A stretch of DNA of 64,000 nt, taken from assembly GCA_032027125.1 (NCBI GenBank), contig JAVSMQ010000001.1:380169-444168 (forward strand), read 5' to 3'. The notes beneath the pieces were generated by a model. It saw only the letters and a list, made by a program, of their open reading frames with translations. It made no database searches and was not told the DNA's origin. A program made the translations under genes and the position numbers. Each line of letters opens with the position of its first letter. The stretch's first letter is position 1. This DNA is from JANJTB01 sp032027125. GTDB lineage: Bacteria; Bacteroidota; Ignavibacteria; Kapaibacteriales; UBA2268. Below, piece after piece: positions 9,660 through 18,792 of the stretch.

Positions 9660-10864
9660 TTTCTGACTTGCAGTTTTAGATAACTATAGAAAAAAGAAGA
9701 AAAAATAATCTGGAATCCAAAAACGATAAAGGTAAACGAAAATATTGCTATACGCATAGTCACAGTAATTCCCCAATCAAAAAATACTCCTACTTTCCAG
9801 ATATAAACCAAATAGCCCCCTCCTCCCAACCCGAGGAGTATTAGAGTGGCACCAATTTTTATTGATAATTCCAGAGATATTTTATCCAGTAGTTTCTCTA
9901 TTCTCGAACTTTTCAGCATCAGCTTTTCGTGAACAGCAAATGTTTTGGTAAAGACAGCAAAAAATACTGCCTGAAAACCAATCAAAAACGCTCCGACCGC
10001 AAATATAATCGTGTGAATATCAAGTGTCTGTCTTGGGTTAGGCAGTGACCAGGCTGTTACACTGAACCCTAAAAACATTAGTAGCAACCCGGGATATAAA
10101 AACAGCCATCTGGGTGAATACAGTAGAAGGAAACGTAAATGCCTCCAGCCGTCATTCCAAGTATTCAAATGAGATTTACCTTTTCTGCCGTCCGGATATA
10201 ATTTTACAGGTACTTCGGTTATTTTTGTATTGTAGAGTGTAGCTTTAACAATCATTTCACTTGCAAATTCCATCCCTGTTGTCTGTAAATCCAGACTATC
10301 AACAACATCTTTCCTAAAACCGCGTAATCCGCAATGGAAATCGCCGATTTTACTTTTGAAAAAGAATTTACCGATAAATGTAAGTATAGGATTACCCAGA
10401 TATTTGTGAAGGAATGGCATTGCCTTGACAGAAATTTTTTCCATAAATCTGTTGCCGATTACAAAATCATTTCCGCTTCTAAGTTTTTCAACAAATGGCA
10501 TTAAACAGAGAAAATCATAACTGTCGTCAGAGTCTGCCATAATAATAAACTTTCCTCTTGCTGCACTGATACCTCCAAGCAAGGCTGCACCGTAACCTTT
10601 TTCGTTTGTACAAATAACCCTTGCACCGGCTTTGTTCGCAAGTTCTTTAGACCTATCCGTACTGCCGTTATCGGCAACAATTACTTCACCGGAAATATTA
10701 TTTTCAAACATAAATGTTCTGGCTTTCCAAACACATAAATGTACTGTCTCTTCTTCATTTAGGCACGGCATAACAACCGAAAGCTCGATGTCCTTTAAGT
10801 TATCGAGTAATACGTCTGAGGTCAGACTATCGGGCAATATTTCTTCTTTTGTAATTTTTAGCAA
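9656..10864 (-). CDS. Family 2 glycosyltransferase with C-terminal membrane segments
   Basis: A 402-residue protein like polyprenol-phosphate sugar synthases. GT2 domain at about residues 28-250: SVVMPCLNEEETV, VIVADNGSTDRS, the metal-binding MADSDDSYDF, GDFHCGLRGFRKD, and EVPVKLYPDGRKGKSHL. Four hydrophobic segments follow (residues 255-400). Family knowledge: it probably transfers a sugar from a nucleotide donor to polyprenyl phosphate. The first in-frame codon that keeps the whole domain is TTG at 10864; the first ATG lies inside the GT2 core, so a TTG start is the best reading. It sits five bases after the LamG gene and overlaps the GT4 gene: one operon. Confidence 0.9.
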   Translation of the reverse strand: MLKITKEEILPDSLTSDVLLDNLKDIELSVVMPCLNEEETVHLCVWKARTFMFENNISGEVIVADNGSTDRSKELANKAGARVICTNEKGYGAALLGGISAARGKFIIMADSDDSYDFLCLMPFVEKLRSGNDFVIGNRFMEKISVKAMPFLHKYLGNPILTFIGKFFFKSKIGDFHCGLRGFRKDVVDSLDLQTTGMEFASEMIVKATLYNTKITEVPVKLYPDGRKGKSHLNTWNDGWRHLRFLLLYSPRWLFLYPGLLLMFLGFSVTAWSLPNPRQTLDIHTIIFAVGAFLIGFQAVFFAVFTKTFAVHEKLMLKSSRIEKLLDKISLELSIKIGATLILLGLGGGGYLVYIWKVGVFFDWGITVTMRIAIFSFTFIVFGFQIIFSSFFYSYLKLQVRK

Positions 10865-10868
10865 TGTT

Positions 10869-11894
10869 TTACTTTGTAATTATAAAAGATGCTGTCCTTA
10901 CTTCAGAACCTGTTTCAACAAAACAAACATAATACCCTGACTGAATAGAGTCAGGTTGAAAATTCAACCGGTGTTCACCTTTTTTTAAAAGTCCTTCGTG
11001 AATGACCTTAATATCATTGCCTGCCAAATCTCTTAATACGACTTTTACTTCGGTTGCAGACTGCAGTCTAAAATAGACTTCGCTTTTTTCTTTGACCGGG
11101 TTCGGATGAATTCTGACATAATCAGGCTCTTGTAATTCATTGGATGTTGGTCTGCCTTTTAGAATTACACCATTGTTTTTATCCAATCTGTCACGAACGA
11201 TTCCTGCCGACTCATGGTAAGGGTAATCAAGAATCAGCATGCTGTCTAAACTGCTATCTTCTGAAAAATAGTAGCTCTCTCCAATCTCAGTGATTGATTT
11301 ATTATAAATTCTAATATTTTTTAACTCACCCGAGAACATCCCGCCATATTTTTCCTGCTCAAGTATTACATTACTCCTGCCGCCGATAAGCAATGGTTCT
11401 TTATCAAAATAAAGTGAAAATCCGGTAGGATTAGAATTTTGCAAAATAGTGTCAATATACAACCTTACGTCGTTGCTATCTGCGGATGCTGTCACCTTAT
11501 ACCAGACATCTTTCTCGATTGTTCCTTTTTTTGTATAGGCAAAAACCTGATTACGCGACAGATTGCTGACAGTAGCCAGTAAATTATTTCCTTCTTCATT
11601 ATAATATACGGCTATGCCTTCATTGAAATGCTGCATCGGATTTTTTTTAAATATCATAAACTGACGGGTTTTGTTATTCCCTGATTTCAGAGATAGACCT
11701 TCAATTAATTTGAACTCAAAACTGATTGTCATTGAAGGTGTGTTCAGGCTTTCATTATCCGGTACAACTATTAAATCGTCAATGCCGTCAAACAGGAATG
11801 TTTCCCGAAATTCACCGGCTTCATTTCCGGCAAAGGTTAAAGAAACTATAAATAGTAAAATAAGAATCTTTATAATAATTTTGTTTTTCATCAT
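10869..11894 (-). CDS. Secreted LamG-like domain protein with T9SS tail
   Basis: A 341-residue exported protein. Signal peptide in the first 22 residues, then a concanavalin/LamG-type jelly roll at about 25-215 (FLFDGIDDLIVVPDNESLNTP at its start, PLLIGGRSN and LKNIRIYNKSIT at its end), then a T9SS sorting domain from about 260 (IHPNPVKEKSEVYF ... SGYYVCFVETG ... ASFIITK). LamG folds usually bind glycans or protein ligands. It is first in an operon with two glycosyltransferase genes; whether those modify this protein or build a surface glycan is not visible. Driven by the promoter at 11911-11940. Confidence 0.85.
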   Translation of the reverse strand: MMKNKIIIKILILLFIVSLTFAGNEAGEFRETFLFDGIDDLIVVPDNESLNTPSMTISFEFKLIEGLSLKSGNNKTRQFMIFKKNPMQHFNEGIAVYYNEEGNNLLATVSNLSRNQVFAYTKKGTIEKDVWYKVTASADSNDVRLYIDTILQNSNPTGFSLYFDKEPLLIGGRSNVILEQEKYGGMFSGELKNIRIYNKSITEIGESYYFSEDSSLDSMLILDYPYHESAGIVRDRLDKNNGVILKGRPTSNELQEPDYVRIHPNPVKEKSEVYFRLQSATEVKVVLRDLAGNDIKVIHEGLLKKGEHRLNFQPDSIQSGYYVCFVETGSEVRTASFIITK

Positions 11895-11910
11895 TCAAAA
11901 AAAAGTTAAT

Positions 11911-11940
11911 CAAACATAATCGCTTTAAAGACAATACAAA
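11911..11940 (-). promoter_or_regulatory. Bacteroidota-type promoter of the LamG-GT2-GT4 operon
   Basis: On the minus strand TTTG (11940-11937), an 18-base spacer, then TATGTTTG (11918-11911), matching TTTG / TAnnTTTG. The start codon at 11894 is 16 bases beyond the -7 element, leaving a very short leader. The same 18-base spacing occurs in the promoter at 49538. Confidence 0.55.
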
Positions 11941-12042
11941 TTTAAATAAATTTTATTATAAATCCTTGTAATATAAATACTTGTTTTATACTCATTTCTG
12001 ATTTGCATATCTAAGTGAATGAAAACATTAAATTTACACAGT

Positions 12043-13623
12043 TTATATTTCCAGAAATATATGCTTTGCTTTACTGTCATCATTTAAATCAAGTAGCTGT
12101 GTGATTAAATTTTCTGACTGTGACAAAAAGAAAAGCGGGCTGATTACCCGTTCCTGTAAAGTATCCAATGGAAAAATTGCATTGCTTAAAGTTCTGAACT
12201 TTTGCAAAGTATCTTCGTTTAAACGCTTTGCCGAAGATAAGGTTTTTTTGTCTAATTGGTCAATTTGCTCTGTAATTTTCACATAAGCGCCCATTACAGT
12301 TCTCTCAAGCTGATTATCAACATTGATGAGATAATCTTCTAAGCTTTTAAATTGATTTGCAAGATTCATTCTAAATTCTCCGAATATTTTGTCGTGCTCC
12401 TCATTCAGAAATGTAACAGCGATTTCCTTTTCAATTTCTTGATAATGTTTCCAAAAATACTCGGGCGGCTTATCAATTTTTGAAAGATACCTTGAATTTT
12501 TTTTATCTATTAATGTTACAGATGTTCTCATCATTAGCGAAGGTTTTGTAATGCCGAAATCCTGATAAAGATAATCTATTTGGCTGTGGTATGCAATTTC
12601 GCCCGGTCCCCCGATATAAACCGCTGTCGGAATCGCAAAATCCTGAAAAATCGGTCTTAATAGTACTTTGGGTGAAAAATTCTCGGGATTTGATTCAATT
12701 AACCTATCCATTTTGAAATGCGAGAATTTTTTATCATTGACAACAAATTCTCCTGATTGTTTATCAATTTTGTATCTGTATCCTTCAGAATGATAAAACA
12801 AATTAAATTCGCTGACCTGAGCCTGAATGTGATATCCTGATTCTACGAGTTCAGCGTTCTTCTTTTCAACAGACCTGTAAGTTCTGCCGAGATTGGTTAT
12901 TTCATCACGGACAATGTCTTTGAAAATTCCGGTTTTGACTAATTTCTCTGCAGACAGAAAAAGTACACCTGTATCACCAATAATTTTTTGGAGCAGGATT
13001 GTAAATGCCTCAGACCAAGAATTATCATTTTTGTAAGCCTTGTCAATAATTTCGCAAATTTGCGTGCAAAACTGATATTTCGAGAACATCAACCCTGCGG
13101 TTTCAATGACTGAGAATGCTGAATCATCTATCAAAGTATCTGCAACTGTTTTGTGTTCATGATATGGTAATCGAAACTCAATTGCATTGTAATTCGAATC
13201 AAACAGACAGGTTTTTGAAGCTTCATCCAAATCATTATCATTATCTTCAATCCAGAAAATCGGCACAAAATCATAATCAGGATTTTTTTGTTTTAACTCC
13301 TTAGCAATCCTTACTGTATCAAGTGCTTTCAGCAGTGTATAAATACTGCCTCCGAGAAATCCCGCCTGCTGTCCGGAAACTACAGCAAGAGTTTGTTTCT
13401 GCTCCAAAAGTGAAATATTACCAAGCTGAGTTTCATTAAGTTCCAATTTTGCAGCTGTCTGTCTGATTGAATCTGCAAGCACCACGCGGTTAAAATTGTG
13501 CGAAAGAATCTCTTCGATTTTTGATGATACAGAATCAATACAATATGGCTGTACATTTTTCATGAAATCCTGAAACAGTTTTGTTGAACCCGGCATTTCA
13601 TTTAATGGAATAGATTTATACAT
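12043..13623 (-). CDS. bshC: Bacillithiol biosynthesis cysteine-adding enzyme BshC
   Basis: A 526-residue protein from the ATG at 13623. Family marks: the N-terminal LAVVSGQQAGFLGGSIYTLL motif (a glycine-rich nucleotide-like site), IAKELK, VPIFWIEDNDNDLDEA, then SVTLIDKKNSRYLSKID and a long C-terminal coiled coil (about residues 400-500). BshC is held to join cysteine to glucosaminyl malate in the last step of bacillithiol synthesis, a low-molecular-weight thiol of Bacillota and of the Bacteroidota/Chlorobiota line. A longer frame starts at 13665, but its first 14 residues are unlike the family; MYKSIPLNEMPGS is the usual beginning. bshA and bshB are not in the window. Confidence 0.9.
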   Translation of the reverse strand: MYKSIPLNEMPGSTKLFQDFMKNVQPYCIDSVSSKIEEILSHNFNRVVLADSIRQTAAKLELNETQLGNISLLEQKQTLAVVSGQQAGFLGGSIYTLLKALDTVRIAKELKQKNPDYDFVPIFWIEDNDNDLDEASKTCLFDSNYNAIEFRLPYHEHKTVADTLIDDSAFSVIETAGLMFSKYQFCTQICEIIDKAYKNDNSWSEAFTILLQKIIGDTGVLFLSAEKLVKTGIFKDIVRDEITNLGRTYRSVEKKNAELVESGYHIQAQVSEFNLFYHSEGYRYKIDKQSGEFVVNDKKFSHFKMDRLIESNPENFSPKVLLRPIFQDFAIPTAVYIGGPGEIAYHSQIDYLYQDFGITKPSLMMRTSVTLIDKKNSRYLSKIDKPPEYFWKHYQEIEKEIAVTFLNEEHDKIFGEFRMNLANQFKSLEDYLINVDNQLERTVMGAYVKITEQIDQLDKKTLSSAKRLNEDTLQKFRTLSNAIFPLDTLQERVISPLFFLSQSENLITQLLDLNDDSKAKHIFLEI

Positions 13624-14002
13624 TTTTAAGAGTTTATTAAAGTTTATCGAAATAAATATTTTCAATTTTATATTAACGATTCAAAAGTTATTTAGTACGA
13701 CTGAATAATTTAATAGAATTTATAATGAAATTAATATTCTATCTTTCCATAATAAATATTGATTAGAATTAAGATACCGAAATAATCAACGATTGGTATG
13801 TAAAAAAGCAGTTAAAGTAAAATCAAACACCATTTTTCCTAACTTGAATTAGTTTTCAGCAGATTTGTTTGTGTTTATTAAGAAGTATTTCTTCCTTATT
13901 AACCATTGTTCTTTATTTATCTAAGATTGGTTTTACATTATTGATGTTTTGTTCAGGGTTATTACAGCTTTGATTGTTCTTATTAATCATTTAATTTGAA
14001 TC
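13624..14002. other. AT-rich intergenic stretch before the 21-bp arrays
   Basis: No gene seen. The only structure is an 8-bp perfect inverted repeat, CTTTGATT (13968-13975) and AATCAAAG (13999-14006), whose right arm touches the first unit of array A. No TAnnTTTG promoter was found on either strand. Confidence 0.4.
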
Positions 14003-14389
14003 AAAGACCTAATAATGTCAGCGAAATACTTAATAATGTCAGAGAAAGACCCAATAACATGAGTGAAAGACCCAATAACATGAGTGAAAGACCCAATAAC
14101 ATGAGTGAAAGACCCAATAACATGAGCGGAAGACCCAATAACATGAGCGGAAGACCCAATAACATGAGCGGAAGACCCAATAACATGAGCGGAAGACCCA
14201 ATAACATGAGCGGAAGACCTAATAATGTCAGCGGAAGACCCAATAACATAAGCGGAAGACACAATAACATCACTGGAAGACCCAATAACATAAGCGGAAG
14301 ACCCAATAACATGAGCGGAAGACCCAATAACATGCGCGGAAGACCCAATAACATAAGCGGAAGACCCAATAATTTCAGACGAAGACCTC
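14003..14389. repeat. Array A: about 18 tandem 21-bp units
   Basis: About 18 head-to-tail units of exactly 21 bp, built on AAGACCCAATAACATGAGCG plus one G. The first two or three and the last units are degenerate, the centre near-identical. As 21 is a multiple of 3, frames stay open on both strands; on plus the heptapeptide would be RPNNMSG. Substitutions such as CCC/CCT, AAC/AAT and AGC/AGT are third-position changes of this frame; ATG/ATA/GTC and GGA/GAA are not. No ribosome site or domain is visible, so I annotate DNA repeats, not a gene. Array B follows after about 14 bases in the same frame. Confidence 0.9.
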
Positions 14390-14403
14390 AAATTTTAATG
14401 CAA

Positions 14404-14691
14404 AGAGTCATTGAAGTGAGCGGAAGAGTCATTGAAGTGAACGGAAATGTCATTGAAGTGAACGGAAATGTCATTGAAGTGAACGGAAGTGTCATTGAAG
14501 TAAGCGGAAGTGTCATTGAAGTAAGCGGAAGTGTCATTGAAGTCAACGGAAGAGTCATTGAAGTCAACGGAAGAGTCATTGAAGTCAACGGAAGAGTCAT
14601 TGAAGTAAGCGGAAGTGTCATTGAAGTCAACGGAAGAGTCATTGAAGTCAACGGAAGAGTCATTGAAGTAAGCGGAAGTGTCATTGAAGTG
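14404..14691. repeat. Array B: about 14 tandem 21-bp units
   Basis: About 14 units of 21 bp, built on GTCATTGAAGTCAACGGAAG plus one A, differing from array A in sequence but sharing CGGAAG. Sub-variants (GTG/GTA/GTC then AGC or AAC, ending AGA, AGT or AAT) are shuffled along the array, which suggests gain and loss of units by recombination. In the plus frame that continues from array A the heptapeptide would be VIEVNGR, with the GTG/GTA/GTC change silent. The array ends beside a dispersed motif (CTTCGCTCAACATGAC) and 120 bases before the convergent stop of cheR. Confidence 0.9.
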
Positions 14692-14814
14692 ATTTCATTA
14701 ATTAACAGTCATGGATGTTTCGCTTCGCTCAACATGACCTACTTACAGGCTTTGTATAATAAGATTTTTATTACATTTTTTCATATCATGAATTTATACA
14801 ATGATATTCATTGA

Positions 14815-15732
14815 TTAATCCTTTTGGTAAGCCATGGTTTTGAGCAGATGAACCAATCTGAATGCTTCGGATATACCATGAAGAGATTCCGAGTAACCAA
14901 CGAATAAATATCCTCCTTTGTTAAGGACTTTATAAAGCCCGGAAATCACTTTTTTCTTTGAAGGGACATCAAAATAAATTAAAACATTTGAACAAAATAT
15001 TACATCACAGGGCGGAATAGACTGAACTGCTTTGGAATCATACAAATTTATAGTCCTGAACTCGACCATATTTTTAACTTCATTTTTCAGATAATATTTA
15101 TTACTATCTTTAACAAAGTATTTGCTGAACCAGCTATCCGGCATGTTCCTAACAGCATATTCCTTGTAAATTCCTCTTCTTGCCAATTCTAACACAGCAT
15201 TATTTATATCGGTACCGATTATTTTGAAATCAACATCAGGATAAAGAGGTTTCAACTTTTCTAAAACAATAATAGCTAAAGTATAAGCTTCTTCACCGGT
15301 TGATGTGGCAGCACTCCAGATTCTGATAGTCGGATTCGGCAAATGCGATTTCATTTTGATAAGCTGCGGTATGATTGTATTTTCGAGTGCTTCAAATTGC
15401 TGCGGAACTCTATAGAAAAAAGTCTCGTTGATAGTTATGGCTTCAAACAGTGCATCAAGTTCTTTTCTTCCATACATAGTTTGAAGAAAATAAATATACT
15501 GGCTAAAACTTACCATATTATTGGCTTTTATTCTTTTTGATACTCTGCTCTCTAAGAGGTATTTTTTATTTTCAGTAAAATAAATACCGCTGAGATTATA
15601 TATCAGATCTCTCATTTTGTCAAATTCATCCTTAGACATTTCATTACCAGTAACAGATAACGCCTTAGAACCTGATGAAATTCCATTCTCTTCTTTTTTA
15701 TTCAATTCAAAATTTAATGTTTTATCAGCCAT
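14815..15732 (-). CDS. cheR: CheR-type protein-glutamate methyltransferase
   Basis: A 305-residue SAM-dependent methyltransferase of the chemotaxis-receptor type. After an acidic 35-residue N-terminal extension comes the CheR N-terminal helical domain (FDKMRDLIYNLSGIYF ... ESRVSKRI), then TINETFFYR, the SAM site IRIWSAATSTGEEAYTLAI, the IIGTDINNAVLELARRGIY segment with its acidic ribose ligand, VIFCSNVLIYF, and GGYLFVGYSESLHG. CheR enzymes methylate glutamates of chemoreceptors to set adaptation. No cheA, cheB or receptor gene lies in the window, so it may serve a scattered chemosensory or signalling system. A response regulator gene lies 183 bases upstream on the same strand. Confidence 0.92.
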   Translation of the reverse strand: MADKTLNFELNKKEENGISSGSKALSVTGNEMSKDEFDKMRDLIYNLSGIYFTENKKYLLESRVSKRIKANNMVSFSQYIYFLQTMYGRKELDALFEAITINETFFYRVPQQFEALENTIIPQLIKMKSHLPNPTIRIWSAATSTGEEAYTLAIIVLEKLKPLYPDVDFKIIGTDINNAVLELARRGIYKEYAVRNMPDSWFSKYFVKDSNKYYLKNEVKNMVEFRTINLYDSKAVQSIPPCDVIFCSNVLIYFDVPSKKKVISGLYKVLNKGGYLFVGYSESLHGISEAFRLVHLLKTMAYQKD

Positions 15733-15915
15733 TCAATTCTTAAATTTTACAATTTTGAAAACATATTTATTATTAGAAACAATTTGAAAATCAGCAAACA
15801 AGACTTTCAATCAAAGACAGATGCATGAATATATCATAAGAACAAATATCAGTTTATTGAAAATGATGTTTATTTATGTACATAACATCAAGAAATGTAA
15901 ACTGATAAGTAATAT

Positions 15916-17325
15916 TTACGAGACATCAATTCCAAGCTGTTCAATTCTATATATCAATTTAGCTTGCGAAATTCCAAGTAATTTTGCAGCTTTTATCATA
16001 TTTCCGTTTGTTATTTGAATAGTTTGCTCTATGATATCTTTCATAACATTTTCTAATAGTACACCACTTTTAGAAATTTTAAGATAATGCTGCCCATCCA
16101 ATAAAGTAATATCGTTTTTAGAAGGATTGATATGAATTGAAGTTCCTGATTTTAGAAATCCTAAAGAATCTTTTGTCAGAATTGTACCCTGCTCAAGCAG
16201 GACTATACGTTCAATTACATTCCTCAACTCTCTGACATTACCTTTCCATGGATACGCATTAATTATGTCTGCTGCTTCACTTGTAAAACCGGTCACATTT
16301 TTATTGAATTTTTTATTAAATTCCTGAACAAATGCCGTAGCAAGTTTGAGTATGTCCTCTCCCCTTTCCCTCAATGGCGGCAGATGCATTCTTGCAACAT
16401 TTAGTCTATAGAATAAATCCTCGCGGAATTTATTCTGTTCAACAAGTGATTCGAGGTCTTTATTTGTTGATGCAATTACACGGACATCAACTGAAATTTC
16501 TTTAACACCACCCAAACGATAAAATTTACGTTCCTGAAGAACCCTAAGCAGTTTGACCTGTAAATCCAGACTAAGTTCTGCAATTTCATCCAAAAGAATA
16601 GTTCCGTGTTGTGCCTGTTCAAATCTGCCGGGTCTGAATTTTTCCGTAGCTCCGGTAAATGCACCTCGTTCATAACCAAACAATTCATTCTCGGCAAGTT
16701 CGCGAGGAATAGCACCGCAATTTATTGTAACAAAAGGTCCTTTTGCTCTGGGAGAATTTTCGTGAATAAATCTTGATAACAGTTCCTTACCAGTACCTGA
16801 TTCTCCAAGAATCAAAACAGTTGTATCTTCAGCAAAGGATATTAATTTTGCCATTTCCATGGCATCTTTCATACCCTGCGAAGAACCTAATATTTCACTT
16901 GGCTGCTCTTTTTTAATCTGTTCCGACAAAATCTCCACGCGGCGCCGCAGGTCAAAATTCTTTAGCGAGCGATCAACAGATACTTCAAGCTGCTCTAAAT
17001 CAAGAGGTTTAACAATGAAATCCTCGGCACCGAGTTTCATAGCGCGAACAGCCATTTTGATATCACTAAATGCAGTCATTATAATGACAGGCATTGTATA
17101 TCCCTGCTTACGAAGTTGTTCGAGTATATCAAGTCCGTTGGAATCACCAAGAAAAATATCAAGTAATATCAAATCCGGTGCAATCATGTGGAGTTCTTCC
17201 ATCACCTTATTGACATCGCTAAAGGTTTCTACCCTTGTGTATTTAGAAAATAAAATGCCCTTGATGGCAGAATTCACCAAAGGGTCATCCTCAATAACTA
17301 CAATTGTATAATTTTGTTTCGACAC
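15916..17325 (-). CDS. Sigma-54-dependent NtrC-family response regulator
   Basis: A 469-residue activator in three parts. Receiver domain (1-120) with phospho-acceptor Asp56 in LILLDIFLG, Thr84 in MTAFSD and Lys106 in VKPLD. AAA+ domain (about 145-380) with Walker A GESGTGKE (174-181), the sigma-54 contact loop GAFTGA (221-226), Walker B ILLDEIAEL and a late arginine-finger region. C-terminal Fis-type helix-turn-helix (GNMIKAAKLLGISQAKLIYRI). It should drive promoters read by RpoN once phosphorylated. The frame starts with GTG at 17325, directly before the receiver sequence. No sensor kinase is adjacent, so it is an orphan here; the following gene is cheR. Confidence 0.93.
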   Translation of the reverse strand: MSKQNYTIVVIEDDPLVNSAIKGILFSKYTRVETFSDVNKVMEELHMIAPDLILLDIFLGDSNGLDILEQLRKQGYTMPVIIMTAFSDIKMAVRAMKLGAEDFIVKPLDLEQLEVSVDRSLKNFDLRRRVEILSEQIKKEQPSEILGSSQGMKDAMEMAKLISFAEDTTVLILGESGTGKELLSRFIHENSPRAKGPFVTINCGAIPRELAENELFGYERGAFTGATEKFRPGRFEQAQHGTILLDEIAELSLDLQVKLLRVLQERKFYRLGGVKEISVDVRVIASTNKDLESLVEQNKFREDLFYRLNVARMHLPPLRERGEDILKLATAFVQEFNKKFNKNVTGFTSEAADIINAYPWKGNVRELRNVIERIVLLEQGTILTKDSLGFLKSGTSIHINPSKNDITLLDGQHYLKISKSGVLLENVMKDIIEQTIQITNGNMIKAAKLLGISQAKLIYRIEQLGIDVS

Positions 17326-17570
17326 TTTTTATATTTTTTTATCTACGAATTAAATCAAAACGAAATATAACACTTTTTTATGTAATAAATAAAATAAAAT
17401 ATCAAATAATTTTTTTAGAATTGAATATTTCAAGTTTCTGTGAGAATCAGCCATCTTCAGAAAGCATTACTAATTCATACATTGCTTTATACTCCGTATC
17501 CTAATTCGTGAAAATTGCTGAATCAAAGATAAATCATATATTGTCCATTTCCATCTGGTGCGATTCATAA

Positions 17571-17789
17571 CTAATTTAATCGAGATATACCTGACAATCT
17601 TGTAATCAATTCATCAGCTGATTCTTCTTTTAAGATTCCTTTTTGATAATCTTCCTTTGCAACAAGGGCTGAATGTTTGATTAACTCTCTTTTATTCTCA
17701 ATAATCCGGCTTTTAACTGTAGCTACAAGGCGTATCTGCATATTTAATGGTAAATTTTCTACGTTTTCTAAAATATTATTATATAACAT
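17571..17789 (-). CDS. Small hypothetical protein (antitoxin-like helices)
   Basis: A 72-residue, highly charged and mostly helical protein: an ENVENLPLNMQIRLVATVKSRIIENKR-type first half (shown here only by its start and end) and a C-terminal EESADELITRLSG. Short proteins of this kind often precede RelE/ParE-type toxins in Bacteroidota, but no toxin frame follows on the minus strand here. It sits just beyond the last RHS fragment. I do not recognise a named family; function unknown. Confidence 0.5.
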   Translation of the reverse strand: MLYNNILENVENLPLNMQIRLVATVKSRIIENKRELIKHSALVAKEDYQKGILKEESADELITRLSGISRLN

Positions 17790-17883
17790 TATAAATTTCC
17801 TGCAAATTAAAAAACTTCCTAAATAAACACGATTTGTAATTGTTAATATTATGAAAATGTAATATTATCTAATACAGTATAGT

Positions 17884-17968
17884 GACTGACTCCATTCATA
17901 GTATTTTTAAAAAAGAGGGTCAATTGAATTAAAACCGTCCGGTCTCGTAATCATATTTTCTATTTATA
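17884..17968 (-). pseudogene. RHS core fragment 5 (frameshifted)
   Basis: Minus-strand translation gives NRKYDYETGRF, then after one extra T the next frame reads NSIDPLF, stop, KYYEWSQSLYC. Intact Bacteroidota RHS cores read like RKYDYETGRFNSVDPLWEKYYGWTPYQYC, so this is a decayed piece with one frameshift and one nonsense change. It begins only about ten bases after the stop of the 221-residue orphan gene, so the core resumes directly behind a putative immunity gene. Confidence 0.75.
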
Positions 17969-17977
17969 AAACGCAAA

Positions 17978-18643
17978 CTATATTCCAACATGTTTACGAA
18001 ATTCTGTGATACATACTTCAATCAATTCATTGGGAATATTTTGTGGACTTTTTGCTATTTCTTCGAAATCTTCAAGTATATCATTAAGTGTTGGGTCATT
18101 TAATAATTCAATATTGACATATTCGACTGAATGTTCCTGATACTCAATTTTCCCATTAGCTAAAGCATCGTAAATGCTATTTGGTGTAAACATCATAAAT
18201 ATACTTTGTTTTCTAATATCATTCTTCTCTACAGCTCTTACAATATCATTAAAAGTTTGCAATACTATACCGTCTTCAAAATACAATTTAAGTTCATTAC
18301 TTATTGTATTATACTCAAAATCTAATAAAACTTTATCCTTTATTATTTGAATCTGTTCAAGTGTTCTTGTATAAAATTTATCATCTAAAATCCTGCTTGA
18401 AGCAATAATTTTTGATTTTGATATTATCTTCCAATGCCATTCAAAGAAAAACAAATAATCTGAGGATAAATGTATTTTTTTGCTTATTGGATTTTGTTTT
18501 TTACCATTTAATAACACTAAATCACCAAAGTATAAATATAATATTGTACCTACAGGAATATCCACTTTTATACATTCCTTATTTATAAACTCTTTAAGCA
18601 CGTTATTTAAGTCTTGTTGAAGTTTTTTCATTTCATAACTCAT
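17978..18643 (-). CDS. Orphan immunity-like protein (221 aa), paralogue of the 193-aa gene
   Basis: A soluble 221-residue protein of no family I can name. It shares its layout with the 193-residue protein encoded at 18793-19374: an N-terminal helix (LQQDLNNVLKEF against IQEAFIQDLRKII), then a strand with L..FGDLVLLNGK against LDFGRVLIDAK, a W-containing strand (FFEWHWKI against VVTAWRI), and an LEDGIVLQTF-like strand (here YFEDGIVLQTF). RHS core fragments lie directly before and behind it and the upstream one overlaps its start, as expected for the immunity gene of an RHS toxin tip. No signal peptide. Immunity function is inferred from context alone. Confidence 0.7.
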   Translation of the reverse strand: MSYEMKKLQQDLNNVLKEFINKECIKVDIPVGTILYLYFGDLVLLNGKKQNPISKKIHLSSDYLFFFEWHWKIISKSKIIASSRILDDKFYTRTLEQIQIIKDKVLLDFEYNTISNELKLYFEDGIVLQTFNDIVRAVEKNDIRKQSIFMMFTPNSIYDALANGKIEYQEHSVEYVNIELLNDPTLNDILEDFEEIAKSPQNIPNELIEVCITEFRKHVGI

Positions 18644-18731
18644 AAAAATCTCTAAATTTTTTCACTACTACAAGGACTTTCCCCTTGCCGAAATAGCCCT
18701 GACGTGTTACACTCATCGTGTTAAGCATGGT
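18633..18731 (-). pseudogene. RHS core fragment 4, overlapping the next gene
   Basis: Minus-strand frame TMLNTMSVTRQGYFGKGK, then a non-RHS tail VLVVVKKFRDFYEL and stop. It matches TMLDTLGVTRQGYIGKEKD of fragment 2, so it is the same core stretch joined to a short foreign tail. The frame stays open to its stop at 18633-18635, overlapping the first 11 bases of the 221-residue gene. This keeps the toxin-then-immunity overlap but leaves only 14 residues where a toxin domain would be, so the toxin seems deleted. Confidence 0.75.
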
Positions 18732-18792
18732 TTATCTGTATGTTTTATATGTATTATAATTCTGCATAATAAATTAATTAAAAACCTACTTT

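Noticed and set aside
13987..14814. Open frames on both strands across arrays A and B (for example plus 13996-14814, minus 13987-14391 and 14388-14684)
   Set aside because: They are open because the unit is 21 bp (seven codons) and holds no stop in several frames. No ribosome site, no signal peptide and no non-repeat domain; overlapping frames on both strands cannot all be genes. Kept as a repeat, with coding origin discussed in the findings.
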